From positions 248,001 to 312,000 of the forward strand of contig DASRRH010000018.1 in the NCBI GenBank assembly GCA_035695825.1: a stretch of 64,000 nucleotides of DNA, in the 5' to 3' direction. This document shows positions 1 through 9,135 of this stretch, in pieces. The position numbers were made by a program, and so were the translations under genes. Within the stretch, counting starts at the first letter, position 1. The number at the start of each line of letters is the position of its first letter. This DNA is from JAKEFM01 sp035695825 (lineage in GTDB: Bacteria; Planctomycetota; UBA1135; JAKEFM01). The notes below the pieces were generated by a model that was not told the DNA's origin, did not search any database, and saw nothing but the letters and a program-made list of their open reading frames with translations.

Positions 1-169
1 CGCTCCGGCGCGGCGAGGTCCCCTCCTCCGCCGGCGAACGCGAAGCGGAAACATCGAGAATCGGAGGCCCGCCCTTACGATCCCCGCCATGTCGCGGGAC
101 GACGACGCGAGGGCCCTCCCCCGGAGAGTGGACGCGCGCGCAGGAGCGGCGGACCGCGGAGATCCAAGC

Positions 170-952
170 ATGCGCCTGAAGGACAAGGTGGCCCTGATCA
201 CGGGAGCCTCGAGCGGGATCGGCCGCGAGAGCGCTCTTCTGTTCGCGAGCGAAGGGGCCCGCGTCGCGGTCGTCGACCTCGACGAGGCGGGCGGACGGGA
301 GACCGTCCGGGGGATCGAGTCCGCGGGCGGGAAGGCCGCCTTCGTCCCCGCCGACGTCTCGAAGGTCGCCGACTGCGAGAGGATGGTCGCCGTCGCGGAG
401 CGGACCTTCGGCAGGCTCGACGTCCTCTTCAACAACGCCGGGATCCTCGACCCGAGGGACGACGACGCCGTGAAAACGGAGGAGGAGGTCTGGGAGCGGA
501 CGATCGCCGTCAACCTGAAGGGGGTCTTCCTCGGCTGCAAGTTCGGCATCCCGGCCCTGCGGCGGGCGGGCGGGGGCGTCGTGATCAACACGGCGTCGTT
601 CGTAGCGCTGATGGGCGCCGCCACTCCGCAGGTCGCCTACACGGCGAGCAAGGGAGGGGTCCTCGCGTTGAGCCGCGAGCTGGCGGTCGTCCACGCCCGC
701 GAGGGGATCCGGGTCGTCGCGCTCTGCCCGGGGCCGCTGCGCACCGAGCTCCTCATGCGCTACCTCGACACGGAAGAGAAGAGGAAGCGCCGGCTCGTCC
801 ACGTCCCGATGGGGCGCTTCGGAGAGGCGAAGGAGATGGCGAGGGCCGCCCTCTTCCTCGCCTCCGACGAGGCCTCCTACCTCACGGGGAGCGCGTTCGT
901 CGTGGACGGGGGGATCACCGCGGCGTACGTGACCCCGGAGTCGGCGCGGTGA
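170..952 (+). CDS. SDR family NAD(P)-dependent oxidoreductase
   Basis: A 260-residue classical short-chain dehydrogenase/reductase, cytosolic; substrate unknown. The cofactor-binding signature TGASSGIG is at residues 11-18, NNAG at 88-91 and the catalytic YTASK (Tyr157, Lys161) near the middle, followed by a C-terminal GG-ending segment usual for this family. The ATG at 170 is preferred over an in-frame ATG at 89 because the extra 27 residues are low-complexity and lie outside the Rossmann fold. The stop overlaps the next gene by 4 bases, so the two are probably co-translated. An alcohol or hydroxy-acid dehydrogenase feeding the adjacent aldehyde dehydrogenase is an inference from context. 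Family call is secure; substrate is not. Confidence 0.92.
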   Translation: MRLKDKVALITGASSGIGRESALLFASEGARVAVVDLDEAGGRETVRGIESAGGKAAFVPADVSKVADCERMVAVAERTFGRLDVLFNNAGILDPRDDDAVKTEEEVWERTIAVNLKGVFLGCKFGIPALRRAGGGVVINTASFVALMGAATPQVAYTASKGGVLALSRELAVVHAREGIRVVALCPGPLRTELLMRYLDTEEKRKRRLVHVPMGRFGEAKEMARAALFLASDEASYLTGSAFVVDGGITAAYVTPESAR

Positions 953-2322
953 CCCTGAGGGTCGTCAACCCGTTCGACCCGGAGGTCGTCTGCGAGCTCC
1001 CGTACGACGGGGGCGAGCTCCTCGAGAAGAAGGTGGCCGCCGCGCGCTCCGCCTTCCTCCGATGGCGGAGGATCGGCGTCGAGGAGCGCGCGCGGCGCGT
1101 GCGGGAGGGGATCGGCCGGTTCCGGAGGGAGTCCGAGGCGATCGCGCGGGAGGTCACCCTGCAGATGGGGAAGCCGATCGCGCAGGCGCGGAGGGAGGTC
1201 GAGACCTGCTGCGAACGGGCCGAGTACATGCTCTCGATCGCGGCCCGCACGCTCGCGCCGGAGGTGTTGCCGTCGGCGGAGGGGTTCCACCTGCGGATCG
1301 AGCACGTCCCGCTCGGCGTCGTCCTGAACGTGGCCGCCTTCAACTACCCCCTCCTGATTCCCGTGAACGTCGTCGTGCCCGCGCTCCTGGGGGGGAACGC
1401 GGTGCTCCTGAAGCACAGCCCGCGGACGCCGCTTTGCGGAAAGGCGTTCGAGCGGGCCTTCGACCCTCCCGACTTCTCCGGCGTCGTGACGGGCCTCGTC
1501 CTGACCAACGAGGAGACCGTCCGCCTGATCGAGGACCCGAGGATCGATCACGTGGCCTTCACGGGATCGGCCGAGGGGGGTCGCGCGGTCTACCTCGCGG
1601 CCGCCCGGCGGCTGATCGACGCGGGGCTGGAGCTCGGGGCCAAGGACCCCGCGTACGTGGCCTCCGACGCGGACCTCGAGTCCACGGTCGCGGACGTGGT
1701 CGACGGCGCCTGCTACAACGCGGGACAGTCCTGCTGCGCCGTCGAGCGCGTCTACGTCCACCGCAGCCTCTACCCGGAATTCCTCGAGCGGGCGAGGACC
1801 CTCCTCGAGGCCTACCGCCTCGGCGATCCGATGGACGAGCGGACGACGATGGGCCCGCTCGCCGACCCGGGCGCGCTCGTCCGGCTCGAGGGTCAGGTGG
1901 AGGACGCCGTCCGGCGCGGGGCGCGCCTTCTCCTCGGAGGGAAGCGGGTGCCGGGGGTCCGGGGCAACTTCTTTCCGCCGACGCTCCTCGCCGACGTCCC
2001 GAACGAGGCGCAGGCCATGCAAGAGGAGAGCTTCGGGCCGCTGCTGCCCGTCCTCGCGGTCTCCGACGACGAGGAGGCGCTCGCGCGGATGCAGGAGACC
2101 CGCTACGGCCTCACGGCGTCGGTGTGGACCCGGGACCGGGAGCGGGCCGAGCGCTTCGCCCGCGAGCTCGACGCGGGAACCGTCTACCAGAACCGCTGCG
2201 ACTACCTCGAACCTTCCCTCCCGTGGACCGGGCTCCGCGACAGCGGCGTCGGAACGACCCTCTCCAAGTACGGGTTCTACGGCCTCACCCGGAGGAAGGG
2301 GATCCACTTCCGAGGCGCGTGA
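949..2322 (+). CDS. Aldehyde dehydrogenase family protein
   Basis: NAD(P)-dependent oxidation of an aldehyde to the acid (or a semialdehyde), cytosolic. The protein is 457 residues, close to the usual 450-500. Visible landmarks are Asn132 in FNYP, the general-base Glu228 in ELGAKDP and the nucleophile Cys262 in NAGQSCC, with the C-terminal oligomerisation segment present. The GTG start at 949 lies within the stop of the SDR gene (GTGA overlap), which fixes the start and implies a two-gene operon. The likely logic is alcohol to aldehyde to acid, though neither substrate can be read from sequence. Succinate-semialdehyde-like dehydrogenase is one possibility. Confidence 0.9.
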   Translation: MTLRVVNPFDPEVVCELPYDGGELLEKKVAAARSAFLRWRRIGVEERARRVREGIGRFRRESEAIAREVTLQMGKPIAQARREVETCCERAEYMLSIAARTLAPEVLPSAEGFHLRIEHVPLGVVLNVAAFNYPLLIPVNVVVPALLGGNAVLLKHSPRTPLCGKAFERAFDPPDFSGVVTGLVLTNEETVRLIEDPRIDHVAFTGSAEGGRAVYLAAARRLIDAGLELGAKDPAYVASDADLESTVADVVDGACYNAGQSCCAVERVYVHRSLYPEFLERARTLLEAYRLGDPMDERTTMGPLADPGALVRLEGQVEDAVRRGARLLLGGKRVPGVRGNFFPPTLLADVPNEAQAMQEESFGPLLPVLAVSDDEEALARMQETRYGLTASVWTRDRERAERFARELDAGTVYQNRCDYLEPSLPWTGLRDSGVGTTLSKYGFYGLTRRKGIHFRGA

Positions 2323-2394
2323 CCCCCTCGGGGTCTCCGGGGGGCCGCCCGCGCTTCGTTCGGGGGGCGAGCCCGCGTGGGCGAGGCGCAGGGG

Positions 2395-2880
2395 CTACGG
2401 GAGCCTGGACGCGCTGAATCGCAGCTCCTCGCACTCCGACCCCGAGTCGTCGACGGCGATCCCGATCCCCTTCATCTTCAGCCTCGCGCCGCTGCCCGAG
2501 ACCTTTCCCGAGAGCAGGATCTCCCCCTCCGCCTCCCCGGCCGCGCTCGACGAGGCGTACGCCCAGAAATGGCGGTTCCCGACCTTGCCGGTCAGGAGGA
2601 TCGCGGGCGTCGAATCGTCCGACGGACAACTCGGGGCGAGCTGCATCGCGAGGTTCGCCCCCGTCTGGGTGACGAGCAGGACGAACGTGCAGGACTTCCT
2701 GTCGTACGAGGAGGAGGAGGAGTCCGAGAGGTCGTACTCCGTGAACTGGACCCTCCCGGCCCACTGCCCGGCGAGGTCCGGAATCCCGTTCGGCACGCCC
2801 TGCAGGCGCAGCGAAGCCGCCGCGCCGCCGAGGCCTCCGAGGACGAGGGCCGTGGCGAGAACGATCGTCGGACGAGACAT
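2395..2880 (-). CDS. Hypothetical secreted protein
   Basis: A 161-residue protein of unknown function. It starts with a short basic tip and a hydrophobic stretch (about residues 5-22) typical of an exported protein. The mature part holds a GQWAGRV motif, a serine run and three cysteines, and seems beta-rich, as in small lipocalin-like or copper-resistance-type domains, but no family is recognised. The ATG at 2880 has a good ribosome-binding site (AAGGAG about 5 bases upstream on the minus strand). It converges on the aldehyde dehydrogenase gene. Real gene: likely. Function: unknown. Confidence 0.7.
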   Translation of the reverse strand: MSRPTIVLATALVLGGLGGAAASLRLQGVPNGIPDLAGQWAGRVQFTEYDLSDSSSSSYDRKSCTFVLLVTQTGANLAMQLAPSCPSDDSTPAILLTGKVGNRHFWAYASSSAAGEAEGEILLSGKVSGSGARLKMKGIGIAVDDSGSECEELRFSASRLP

Positions 2881-3059
2881 GAAAACTCCTTCGCGGCAGG
2901 TTGGAGCCGGCGAGCTCGCCCGGGCCTGCCGGACGCGGGCGCGCTTCGGTTCCGCCGGACCGCGACCCCTCCCGCCTCCGGAGCGGCGGGAATCCGGCGC
3001 TCGGGGAGGGAACTCGCCCCGGAGATCGGCCGTGGTCGGGAGGACCGCACGACGTCTCA

Positions 3060-3383
3060 TCAACGGTCGTGCCCGACGTCGGCGCTCGGCGGAGCGCGCC
3101 CGTTCCGGGCCGGAACCCGTCGGGGCGATGGGTCCTCGTCGCTCAAACCTCGACGGAGGCGTCGAAAAAATCGCCGGCGCGCCGGCGGCTTCCCTTCCCT
3201 CGACGGAGGGAGAGACCCCCTCGTCCCGAAGGCCCCCTCTCCAGTGACGGGGAGCGAGAAGCCGATCTTCGAGACGAGGTCGTGCTCGCGGCCTCCTTCG
3301 ACGTCCGCGCGCACCTCGATCCCCGACATGTCCCCCGACGTCGACCTGCCGTCCCGCGGCTCGGTCGCGAGGTCCCGCCGCAT
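3060..3383 (-). other. Possible small or decayed minus-strand ORF
   Basis: The stretch 2881-3521 (641 bases) has no recognisable gene. Within it one minus-strand frame ending at 3060 has almost exclusively G/C wobble positions from about 3480 down to about 3215 and a natural-looking composition (for example EVRADVEGGREHDLVSKIGF). The signal is lost towards the 3' end, where TTT TTT and other unusual codons appear. An ATG at 3383 is in frame but has no ribosome-binding site. It may be a gene fragment, a short unrecognised gene or chance. The rest of the interval shows nothing I can name. Confidence 0.2.
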
Positions 3384-3521
3384 CTGGCGGAGGCTCGCCC
3401 CCGAGACCGCCCCCCCCGGACGGGAGACGAGCCTCCGGGCCGCGCCCCGGAGTCCGGGGCGTGCCCGGCGGGCGGGATCGCTTTCGGGGGATCGCCGCGG
3501 GCTGCGCCATCCGGGGCTGGC

Positions 3522-5084
3522 GTGAAGACGAAGGTCGCCCGACCGAGAGCGTCGAGGGATCCCCGGGGAACGACGACGCAGGAGCACCTCCGCAGCTCGA
3601 ACCTCCTCCTCGTCGGTCGCCTGGTCGCGCTCCTCGTCAACTTCTTGGTCCAGGTCGTCACGGTCCGGTACCTGGCCAAGAGAGACTTCGGGGCCTTCGC
3701 CTACGCCGTCGCGATCGTCTCCACGGTCACCAACGCGATCCTTCTCGGGGTCGCGGGCGCGGTCTCGCGGTACGCCCCCCTGTACGAGGAGCGTCGCGAC
3801 TACGCCTCGATGTACGGGACCCTCTTCCTGGCGACCGGCTCGGTCGTCGCGCTGGGAACCGCGGTGGTCGCGACGATCCTCGGGCTCTCGGGGCTCCTGA
3901 TCGAGCCGCACGTCGCCGACCCGCTGGCCGCCTCCCTCCTGGTCGTCCTGATCGCCCTCGCCCCGCTCCAAGCGCTCGACAGCCTCTTCGAGGACATGCT
4001 GGCGGTGTTCTCCACCCCGTGGGCGCTCTTCGTGCGGCGGTTCGTCGTCGGACCCTCCCTGAAGCTCCTCGCCGTGCTCGGGATCGTCCTGGCGGGGGGC
4101 GACGTCCGCATGCTCGCGGTCGCCTACCTGGTCGCCGGAGTCGTGTCGGTGGCCATCTACCTGCCCCTCCTGCGCCGGGCATTCGCGCGCCGCGGTCTCC
4201 TCGCGCACCTCGACCTGCGCCGGCTGCGCTTCCCGGTGCGCGAGGTCTACTCCTTCGGCCTGCCGGTCTTCGTCTCGGACGTCATGAACGTCCTGCGGAC
4301 GACCCTTCCGATGATCGTCCTCGAGGCCGTCTCCGGCTCGACCGACGTGGCGGACTTCCGCGCCCTCGTCCCCGTCGCCGGCCTGAACCTGATCGTGATG
4401 CAGAGCATGAAGATGCTCTACGTGCCGGTCGCCTCGCGCCTCTACGCGCGGGGGGACCACGCCGGGATCGACGACCTCTTCTGGCAGACGGCCGTCTGGA
4501 TCGCGGTCGTCACGTTCCCCGTCGTCGCCGTCTGCATCGCCCTTGCGGAGCCGGTGACGGTCCTCCTCTTCGGGGAACGATACGCGGGCGCGGGACCCGT
4601 GCTGGCCGTCCTGGCGGCCGGCAACTATCTCAACGCCGCGATGGGGCTGAACGGGTTCACGCTCCAGGTCTACGGGTGCGTGCGCATCCTCGCGGCCGCC
4701 TCGGCGGTCGCGACGGGATGCGGATTCGCGCTCTCGCTCGCGCTCGTGCGGGGACACGGCGCGCTCGGGGCCGCCGCCGCCGTCCTCGGCGCCCACGCGA
4801 TCCAGAACTTCCTCTACCACCTCGGGCTCCACCTCCGGACCCAGGTCGAGCTCGTCCGGTGGCGCTATCTCCGCGTGTACGCGACCGTCGCCGTCGCGCT
4901 GCTCCTCCTCCTGGGGGTCGACTGGCTCGAGCCGCCCGTGGCCCTGGAGGCCGTGCTCGTGGCGGCGGCGTTCCTCGGAATCCTCCGGATGCACCGCCGG
5001 ATCATGGACGTCGGGAACGTGTTCCCCGCGCTGGGGCGCATCCCCTGGATGCGCCACATCGTCGGGGTGAAGGAGGAGGCGTAG
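3522..5084 (+). CDS. Polysaccharide flippase-like membrane protein (Wzx/MATE-like)
   Basis: A 520-residue integral membrane protein with about 12-14 hydrophobic helices. It fits the oligosaccharide flippase (MOP superfamily) that moves lipid-linked repeat units across the inner membrane. The opening helix followed by a V-x-Y-L-x-x-x-x-F-G-x-F-A motif (residues ~45-60) is typical of Wzx-like proteins. The GTG at 3522 is chosen because the polar N-terminus ahead of the first helix has normal length; the in-frame region upstream is basic and low-complexity. The stop lies only 3 bases from the convergent CotH gene. Its place at the edge of a polysaccharide locus supports the role. Substrate unknown. 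Confidence 0.85.
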   Translation: MKTKVARPRASRDPRGTTTQEHLRSSNLLLVGRLVALLVNFLVQVVTVRYLAKRDFGAFAYAVAIVSTVTNAILLGVAGAVSRYAPLYEERRDYASMYGTLFLATGSVVALGTAVVATILGLSGLLIEPHVADPLAASLLVVLIALAPLQALDSLFEDMLAVFSTPWALFVRRFVVGPSLKLLAVLGIVLAGGDVRMLAVAYLVAGVVSVAIYLPLLRRAFARRGLLAHLDLRRLRFPVREVYSFGLPVFVSDVMNVLRTTLPMIVLEAVSGSTDVADFRALVPVAGLNLIVMQSMKMLYVPVASRLYARGDHAGIDDLFWQTAVWIAVVTFPVVAVCIALAEPVTVLLFGERYAGAGPVLAVLAAGNYLNAAMGLNGFTLQVYGCVRILAAASAVATGCGFALSLALVRGHGALGAAAAVLGAHAIQNFLYHLGLHLRTQVELVRWRYLRVYATVAVALLLLLGVDWLEPPVALEAVLVAAAFLGILRMHRRIMDVGNVFPALGRIPWMRHIVGVKEEA

Positions 5085-5087
5085 GGC

Positions 5088-7676
5088 CTAGCGGCGGGCC
5101 GCCTCGGCCACCGTCAGGAGCGCCTCGGAGTCCAGGGCTGCGAGGCCTTCCCGCCGCTCGTTCGCCACCCCCTCGAAGGGTCGCATCGGCCCGTCGGGAC
5201 CGCCCACGCGGACGGCGTCCACGAAGGTCGCCTCCGCGCCGTGGTCGACGATGGCGAAGCCCTCGACGTCGACCGCCACCAGGCCGCGGAACGTGGCCTG
5301 CGGAGGGTCGAAGCTCGGCTTCTTCGTGTAGAGCGAGACCGCCGTCCGGGAGCGCACGACCGTCAGGTCCTCGACGAGCGCGTCGGTCGCGTCCTTGACG
5401 GCGCAGCCCGTGCGGGCGCCGACGATGCGCGCGCCCACGACCTCGGGCGTGGAGGCCTCCCCGAGGGAGAGACCCTTGTCGCCCACGCGGCGCACGGTCG
5501 GCCTCTCCAGTCGGATCTGCGAGCCCGACATGTCGATGCCGTCGTTCCCGAAGTCCTCGACCAGGGTTCCCCGGTCCGTCCCGGTGCAGAAGTCGTAGTC
5601 CACCGCGTCGCTCCTCCCCCCCCGGTAGACGCAGTCCGTCGCGAGGAAGGTGCACGACTTCAGGTTGATCGCGTCCTCGGACCGGGCGCCCTCGATCGTC
5701 ACGCGGTCGAGGGTGACGTCCGCGAAGTAGATCGCGAGCGAGCCCGTGTACCGGACCCGACCGGCGTCGGAGCCCCCGCCGTCGCGCAGGAGGACGTGCG
5801 TGAGCTCGACCGCGACCGGGTCGGCGCGCTCGCCGACGACCGCGACGGCCCCCCAGGGCTCTTCGCCAGTGCGGCGGACCTCGATCGGTTGCGAGGGGGT
5901 CCCCCGCGCCGCGAGGTTGCCGCGGATCTCGAGCAGGGCCGCGGGGCCCATCTCGAGGGTGGTCCCCGGCGCCACCTCGACCCCCCACCCGCGGGGCAGG
6001 GCGAGGGAGCCCTCGAGCCGGACCGTCCCCGGGCCGACCGCGATCCTCCGCGCGGCGGCGTCGACCGCGAAGCCCGCCGGCAGGGGGGGGAGAGGCTCGA
6101 GCCGATCCTCCGGCAGGGGCGTGCGCTCCCCTGCGAGAGGCCCCTCGCGCCGCAGGGGTCGCACGGGCGCGCCTCCGTGGAGCCGGTGCGCCACCACCCC
6201 GACGACGTCCGCGGGCTCGACGCCCGCCGGGAGGGGGAGGACGAGGACCGGGCGGTGCTCGCGGTAGCGGCCGTAGACGACGGCCGGCCGTTCGAGCGCC
6301 ACCGGCTCCGGGCGCGAGGCGAGCGCGAGGTGGGTCAAGACCTTGGATCCTCGATCCTCCGTCCGGACCGCGAGCTCGCGCCGCTGCGCGTCCAGGGACC
6401 ATTCGAGGTGCTCGCCGGTGAGGGCCGCGCGGATGTCCGCGGCGTTCTTCCGCAGCCTCCTCTCGATCTTCTCCGGCCGGTCCTTCATGAATCCGCCGTC
6501 GGGGCCGCCGCGCGGGAACCAGTACATGGCGTCCTCGGCGAAGCGCTCGGCGTGCTCCTCGTAGAAGGCGCCGATGCGCGCGAGCATCGGCTCGAGACGT
6601 TCCTCGACCAGCGTGTAGAGCGCCGCGTCGTGCAGGACCCGGTAGCGGTCGCAGCGCAGGAACTGCGTCCCCTCGACGGGAAACTGCGAAGTGGGGAGCG
6701 AGCTCCAGTCCCCGAAGCGGGTGTCCCAGATGAGGAACTCGCACTCGAGCGTGACGGGGTCGCAGAACCCCTTCATGTTGAAGGGCGCGAAGCCGTGCCC
6801 GTCGCCCGAGAGCTCCGTCAGCGCCGTGAACCAGCGGAAGCGATCCAGGTCGATCCGCTCGCGCATCTCCTCGAACGGCACCGTGCCCTCGGTGTCGGCG
6901 AGCCACTCCATGACGCGCTCGACGACCGGGAGGCAGCGTTTCGAATCGCTCCCCTGGGCGTAGATCTTCTCGCCGTCTCCCTCGCTCGCCTCGCCGCGGA
7001 AGAACATCCCCTCCGGCCGGTGGTACCGGTCGCCCGTCTCCCGCCGCACCTGCTCGACGTACTGGCACAGCGCCGCGGGCTCCCCGCCGATCGCGATCAC
7101 CCCGAGCGCCTGGTCCCAGCCGACGAGACCCCGTGCCTCCGACTCCCACAGGAAGACCTGGTCGCCGGTCTTGTCGAAGGGCTCGACGAGGTTGAAGACC
7201 CTCGCGCCGCGATACGCGCGCCCGTGGCGGAGCACCACCCGGAGGCTCGGGCGCGGCGGGATCAGGTGGTAGTACTGGCGGCCGCGCAGCTTGATCCGGA
7301 CGTCGTAGGTCTCCCCGTCGGCGGTCATCCGCGCCGCCACCCACCCGCGGGTGTCCGGGTCGTGCGTGCCGATCACCTGCACGCGACGCAGGTGGTCCAT
7401 GAGGAGGGCCTTGTCCCGGGGCCGGAGGTAGAAGTCGAAAACCGGGAGCCCCTCGGCCGACGGGCTCCCCCCTAGGCCCTGGAGGGCCCAGAGGAGGGTG
7501 TCCTTCATCGGACGCCGGACCGACCGCGGGACCGACCCGCGGTCTGCCTTGAGGACGTCGTAGGCGACGAGGCGCTGGACGAGGTCGAGGCCGAAGAGGA
7601 GCGCTCCCACGGCCCCGAGCCAGAGGAACGCCCGGAGAGGCGTGAGGGGCCGGGGGTCCTTCCGACGGCGCGGCAC
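5088..7676 (-). CDS. CotH kinase-like domain fused to a right-handed beta-helix
   Basis: An 862-residue membrane-anchored protein. One N-terminal transmembrane helix (residues ~15-35) is followed by a CotH-type protein-kinase-fold domain (~50-420). The latter shows GDGHGFAPFN and the metal-site-like IWDTRFG, matching the catalytic Asp and WD of spore-coat CotH kinases. The C-terminal third (~540-840) is a repeat-rich parallel beta-helix of the periplasmic carbohydrate-binding type. The GTG start at 7676 shares one base with the upstream stop (TAGTG), so it is the last gene of a four-gene minus-strand operon with VTC and DUF4956 genes. Known: CotH, VTC and DUF4956 genes often cluster. Inferred: surface protein or glycan phosphorylation. 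The beta-helix fusion is unusual. Confidence 0.85.
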   Translation of the reverse strand: MPRRRKDPRPLTPLRAFLWLGAVGALLFGLDLVQRLVAYDVLKADRGSVPRSVRRPMKDTLLWALQGLGGSPSAEGLPVFDFYLRPRDKALLMDHLRRVQVIGTHDPDTRGWVAARMTADGETYDVRIKLRGRQYYHLIPPRPSLRVVLRHGRAYRGARVFNLVEPFDKTGDQVFLWESEARGLVGWDQALGVIAIGGEPAALCQYVEQVRRETGDRYHRPEGMFFRGEASEGDGEKIYAQGSDSKRCLPVVERVMEWLADTEGTVPFEEMRERIDLDRFRWFTALTELSGDGHGFAPFNMKGFCDPVTLECEFLIWDTRFGDWSSLPTSQFPVEGTQFLRCDRYRVLHDAALYTLVEERLEPMLARIGAFYEEHAERFAEDAMYWFPRGGPDGGFMKDRPEKIERRLRKNAADIRAALTGEHLEWSLDAQRRELAVRTEDRGSKVLTHLALASRPEPVALERPAVVYGRYREHRPVLVLPLPAGVEPADVVGVVAHRLHGGAPVRPLRREGPLAGERTPLPEDRLEPLPPLPAGFAVDAAARRIAVGPGTVRLEGSLALPRGWGVEVAPGTTLEMGPAALLEIRGNLAARGTPSQPIEVRRTGEEPWGAVAVVGERADPVAVELTHVLLRDGGGSDAGRVRYTGSLAIYFADVTLDRVTIEGARSEDAINLKSCTFLATDCVYRGGRSDAVDYDFCTGTDRGTLVEDFGNDGIDMSGSQIRLERPTVRRVGDKGLSLGEASTPEVVGARIVGARTGCAVKDATDALVEDLTVVRSRTAVSLYTKKPSFDPPQATFRGLVAVDVEGFAIVDHGAEATFVDAVRVGGPDGPMRPFEGVANERREGLAALDSEALLTVAEAARR

Positions 7677-8431
7677 TAGAGAACGTGGAAGTCGTCGACG
7701 ACGTAGACGCCCACGGTCGAGACCCCCTGGATCCCCCGCAGCCGCTCCTGCAAGTCCCCCTGCGCGGGAGCCTCCCCGGTTCGCACCCGCCACGAGATCG
7801 TCTCTCCGCCCGCGGCGCCGTCGGTCACGCGGTTGATGAGCATCGGTTCGGCCCGCGCGCTCTTCAGCGCCGCCTCGACCGAATCCGCGGCCCCGTTGGA
7901 GGAGGGCGCCAGCGTCACGCGCACGATCGCCTCCCGCGCGGAGGCGGCGCCGACGTTCAGGCGCGAGAGGACCAGGAGGAGGAGGCTGAGGACGATCGTG
8001 AACAGGATCGCGGCCGCGTAGAAGCCCGTGCCGCATCCCATGCCGAGAGCGAGGGACGCGAAGACGAAGCCGACGTCGCGGGGATCCTTGATGGCCGTCC
8101 GGAAGCGGATGATCGAGAGCGCGCCGACGAGGCTGAAGGCCCGCGCGATGTTGCTGCCGACCACGAGCATGATCAGGGTCGTGCAGGCCCCCAGGATGAA
8201 GAGCGACTGGAGGAACGCGACCGAGTAGGTCGCCCCGCGGTGGGTGGAGCGGTAGACCTGGACGAGCGCCAGCGTGAGGAGGGCGCAGAGGAGGAGCCCG
8301 GTCAGGAGGTCGAACAACCGGAAGGCGCCGGCCTCGGTCAGGTTGAAGAGCCGATCGAGGACGAAACCATGCGAGTCCGGCGCGGCGACCTGGTTGGCGG
8401 CCTGCGTGGCGGCTTGTGCGGCGGTCAACAT
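7676..8431 (-). CDS. DUF4956 family membrane protein
   Basis: A 251-residue inner-membrane protein with four to five hydrophobic helices in the first 160 residues. It carries the family hallmark GALSIIRFRTAIKDPRD on the cytosolic side, then a soluble C-terminal alpha/beta domain resembling a ferredoxin-like fold. DUF4956 proteins have no established activity. They co-occur with VTC-domain polyphosphate-polymerase-like proteins and CotH kinases, exactly as here. The ATG at 8431 overlaps the end of the VTC gene by 7 bases and the stop touches the CotH start, so translation is probably coupled. Family call is firm; function is unknown. Confidence 0.9.
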   Translation of the reverse strand: MLTAAQAATQAANQVAAPDSHGFVLDRLFNLTEAGAFRLFDLLTGLLLCALLTLALVQVYRSTHRGATYSVAFLQSLFILGACTTLIMLVVGSNIARAFSLVGALSIIRFRTAIKDPRDVGFVFASLALGMGCGTGFYAAAILFTIVLSLLLLVLSRLNVGAASAREAIVRVTLAPSSNGAADSVEAALKSARAEPMLINRVTDGAAGGETISWRVRTGEAPAQGDLQERLRGIQGVSTVGVYVVDDFHVL

Positions 8432-9135
8432 GTTGCGAGCACCTTTCTGGAGAGTTCGAGCGCGTTCATGGCTCGGACGTATTTGGAGACGGATTCGGGC
8501 ATGAGGGAGGCGCGGGCGACGAGCGCGCTCAGCCAGGCGGGCACCGTCTGCGCCGCCTTGATCTCGAGGACCCCGTAGCGGTCGGGGACCACGGCGCGCC
8601 GCTCGTCGTAGAGCAGGGAGGTCGTCATCGCCTCGCCCGGATAGAGCGCGCGGATGAGCTCGTCCCAGGTGACCCGGAGGTCTCCGGCCGGCGAGGTGAG
8701 GACCTCCCGCTGGTACCAGACCTGGGCGGTCGGCTCGAGGCGCTCGAGGTCGCGCGCCACGAGGTACGGAGCGCCGGCCTCCCCGAGCGCGTCCCAGCTC
8801 GCCGGGTCGAGGGGATTCACCGCTCCGGGCGCGACCTCGAGCCGGTCCTTCGCGATCGAGGCGTTCTCCTTCCGCTTCGCCTCGAGGAACCAGGCGGCCT
8901 GCGGGCCGAACCGCCAGGCGTACGTCCGGAGGCGGACCTTCGTCCGTCGCTCGTATCCGCCGACCTTGTCGAGGTAGAGGGGGAGCCCCGGGCCGTCGTA
9001 GTACTGCGAGAGGACCGGATAGCCCCCCGCGCGGTCGACGTACTCCCCGTAGACGAGCCGTTCGCGGAGGACGCGGCGCACGCCCGCGTGCGCCCGCTGG
9101 TCGACGGCGTACTTGAGCTCGAAGCGCCAGCTCAT
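8425..9135 (-). CDS. VTC-domain polyphosphate polymerase-like protein
   Basis: A 236-residue soluble protein of the VTC/CYTH (triphosphate tunnel) superfamily. RFELKY opens the tunnel, GYERRTKVRLRTY gives the basic phosphate-binding strand, FLEAKRKEN supplies the acidic/basic pair, and LEIKAAQTVP closes it. In yeast this fold makes polyphosphate from ATP; bacterial copies are presumed to act on nucleotide or polyphosphate chains. The ATG at 9135 overlaps the preceding stop (ATGA), so it sits in the same operon as DUF4956 and CotH. A phosphate-donor role for the CotH kinase is an inference from linkage, not shown. Confidence 0.88.
   Translation of the reverse strand: MSWRFELKYAVDQRAHAGVRRVLRERLVYGEYVDRAGGYPVLSQYYDGPGLPLYLDKVGGYERRTKVRLRTYAWRFGPQAAWFLEAKRKENASIAKDRLEVAPGAVNPLDPASWDALGEAGAPYLVARDLERLEPTAQVWYQREVLTSPAGDLRVTWDELIRALYPGEAMTTSLLYDERRAVVPDRYGVLEIKAAQTVPAWLSALVARASLMPESVSKYVRAMNALELSRKVLATC

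Noticed and set aside
877..2307. Long minus-strand open frame opposite the aldehyde dehydrogenase
   Set aside because: Arg/Gly/Pro-rich shadow of a clear plus-strand gene; high GC suppresses stop codons.
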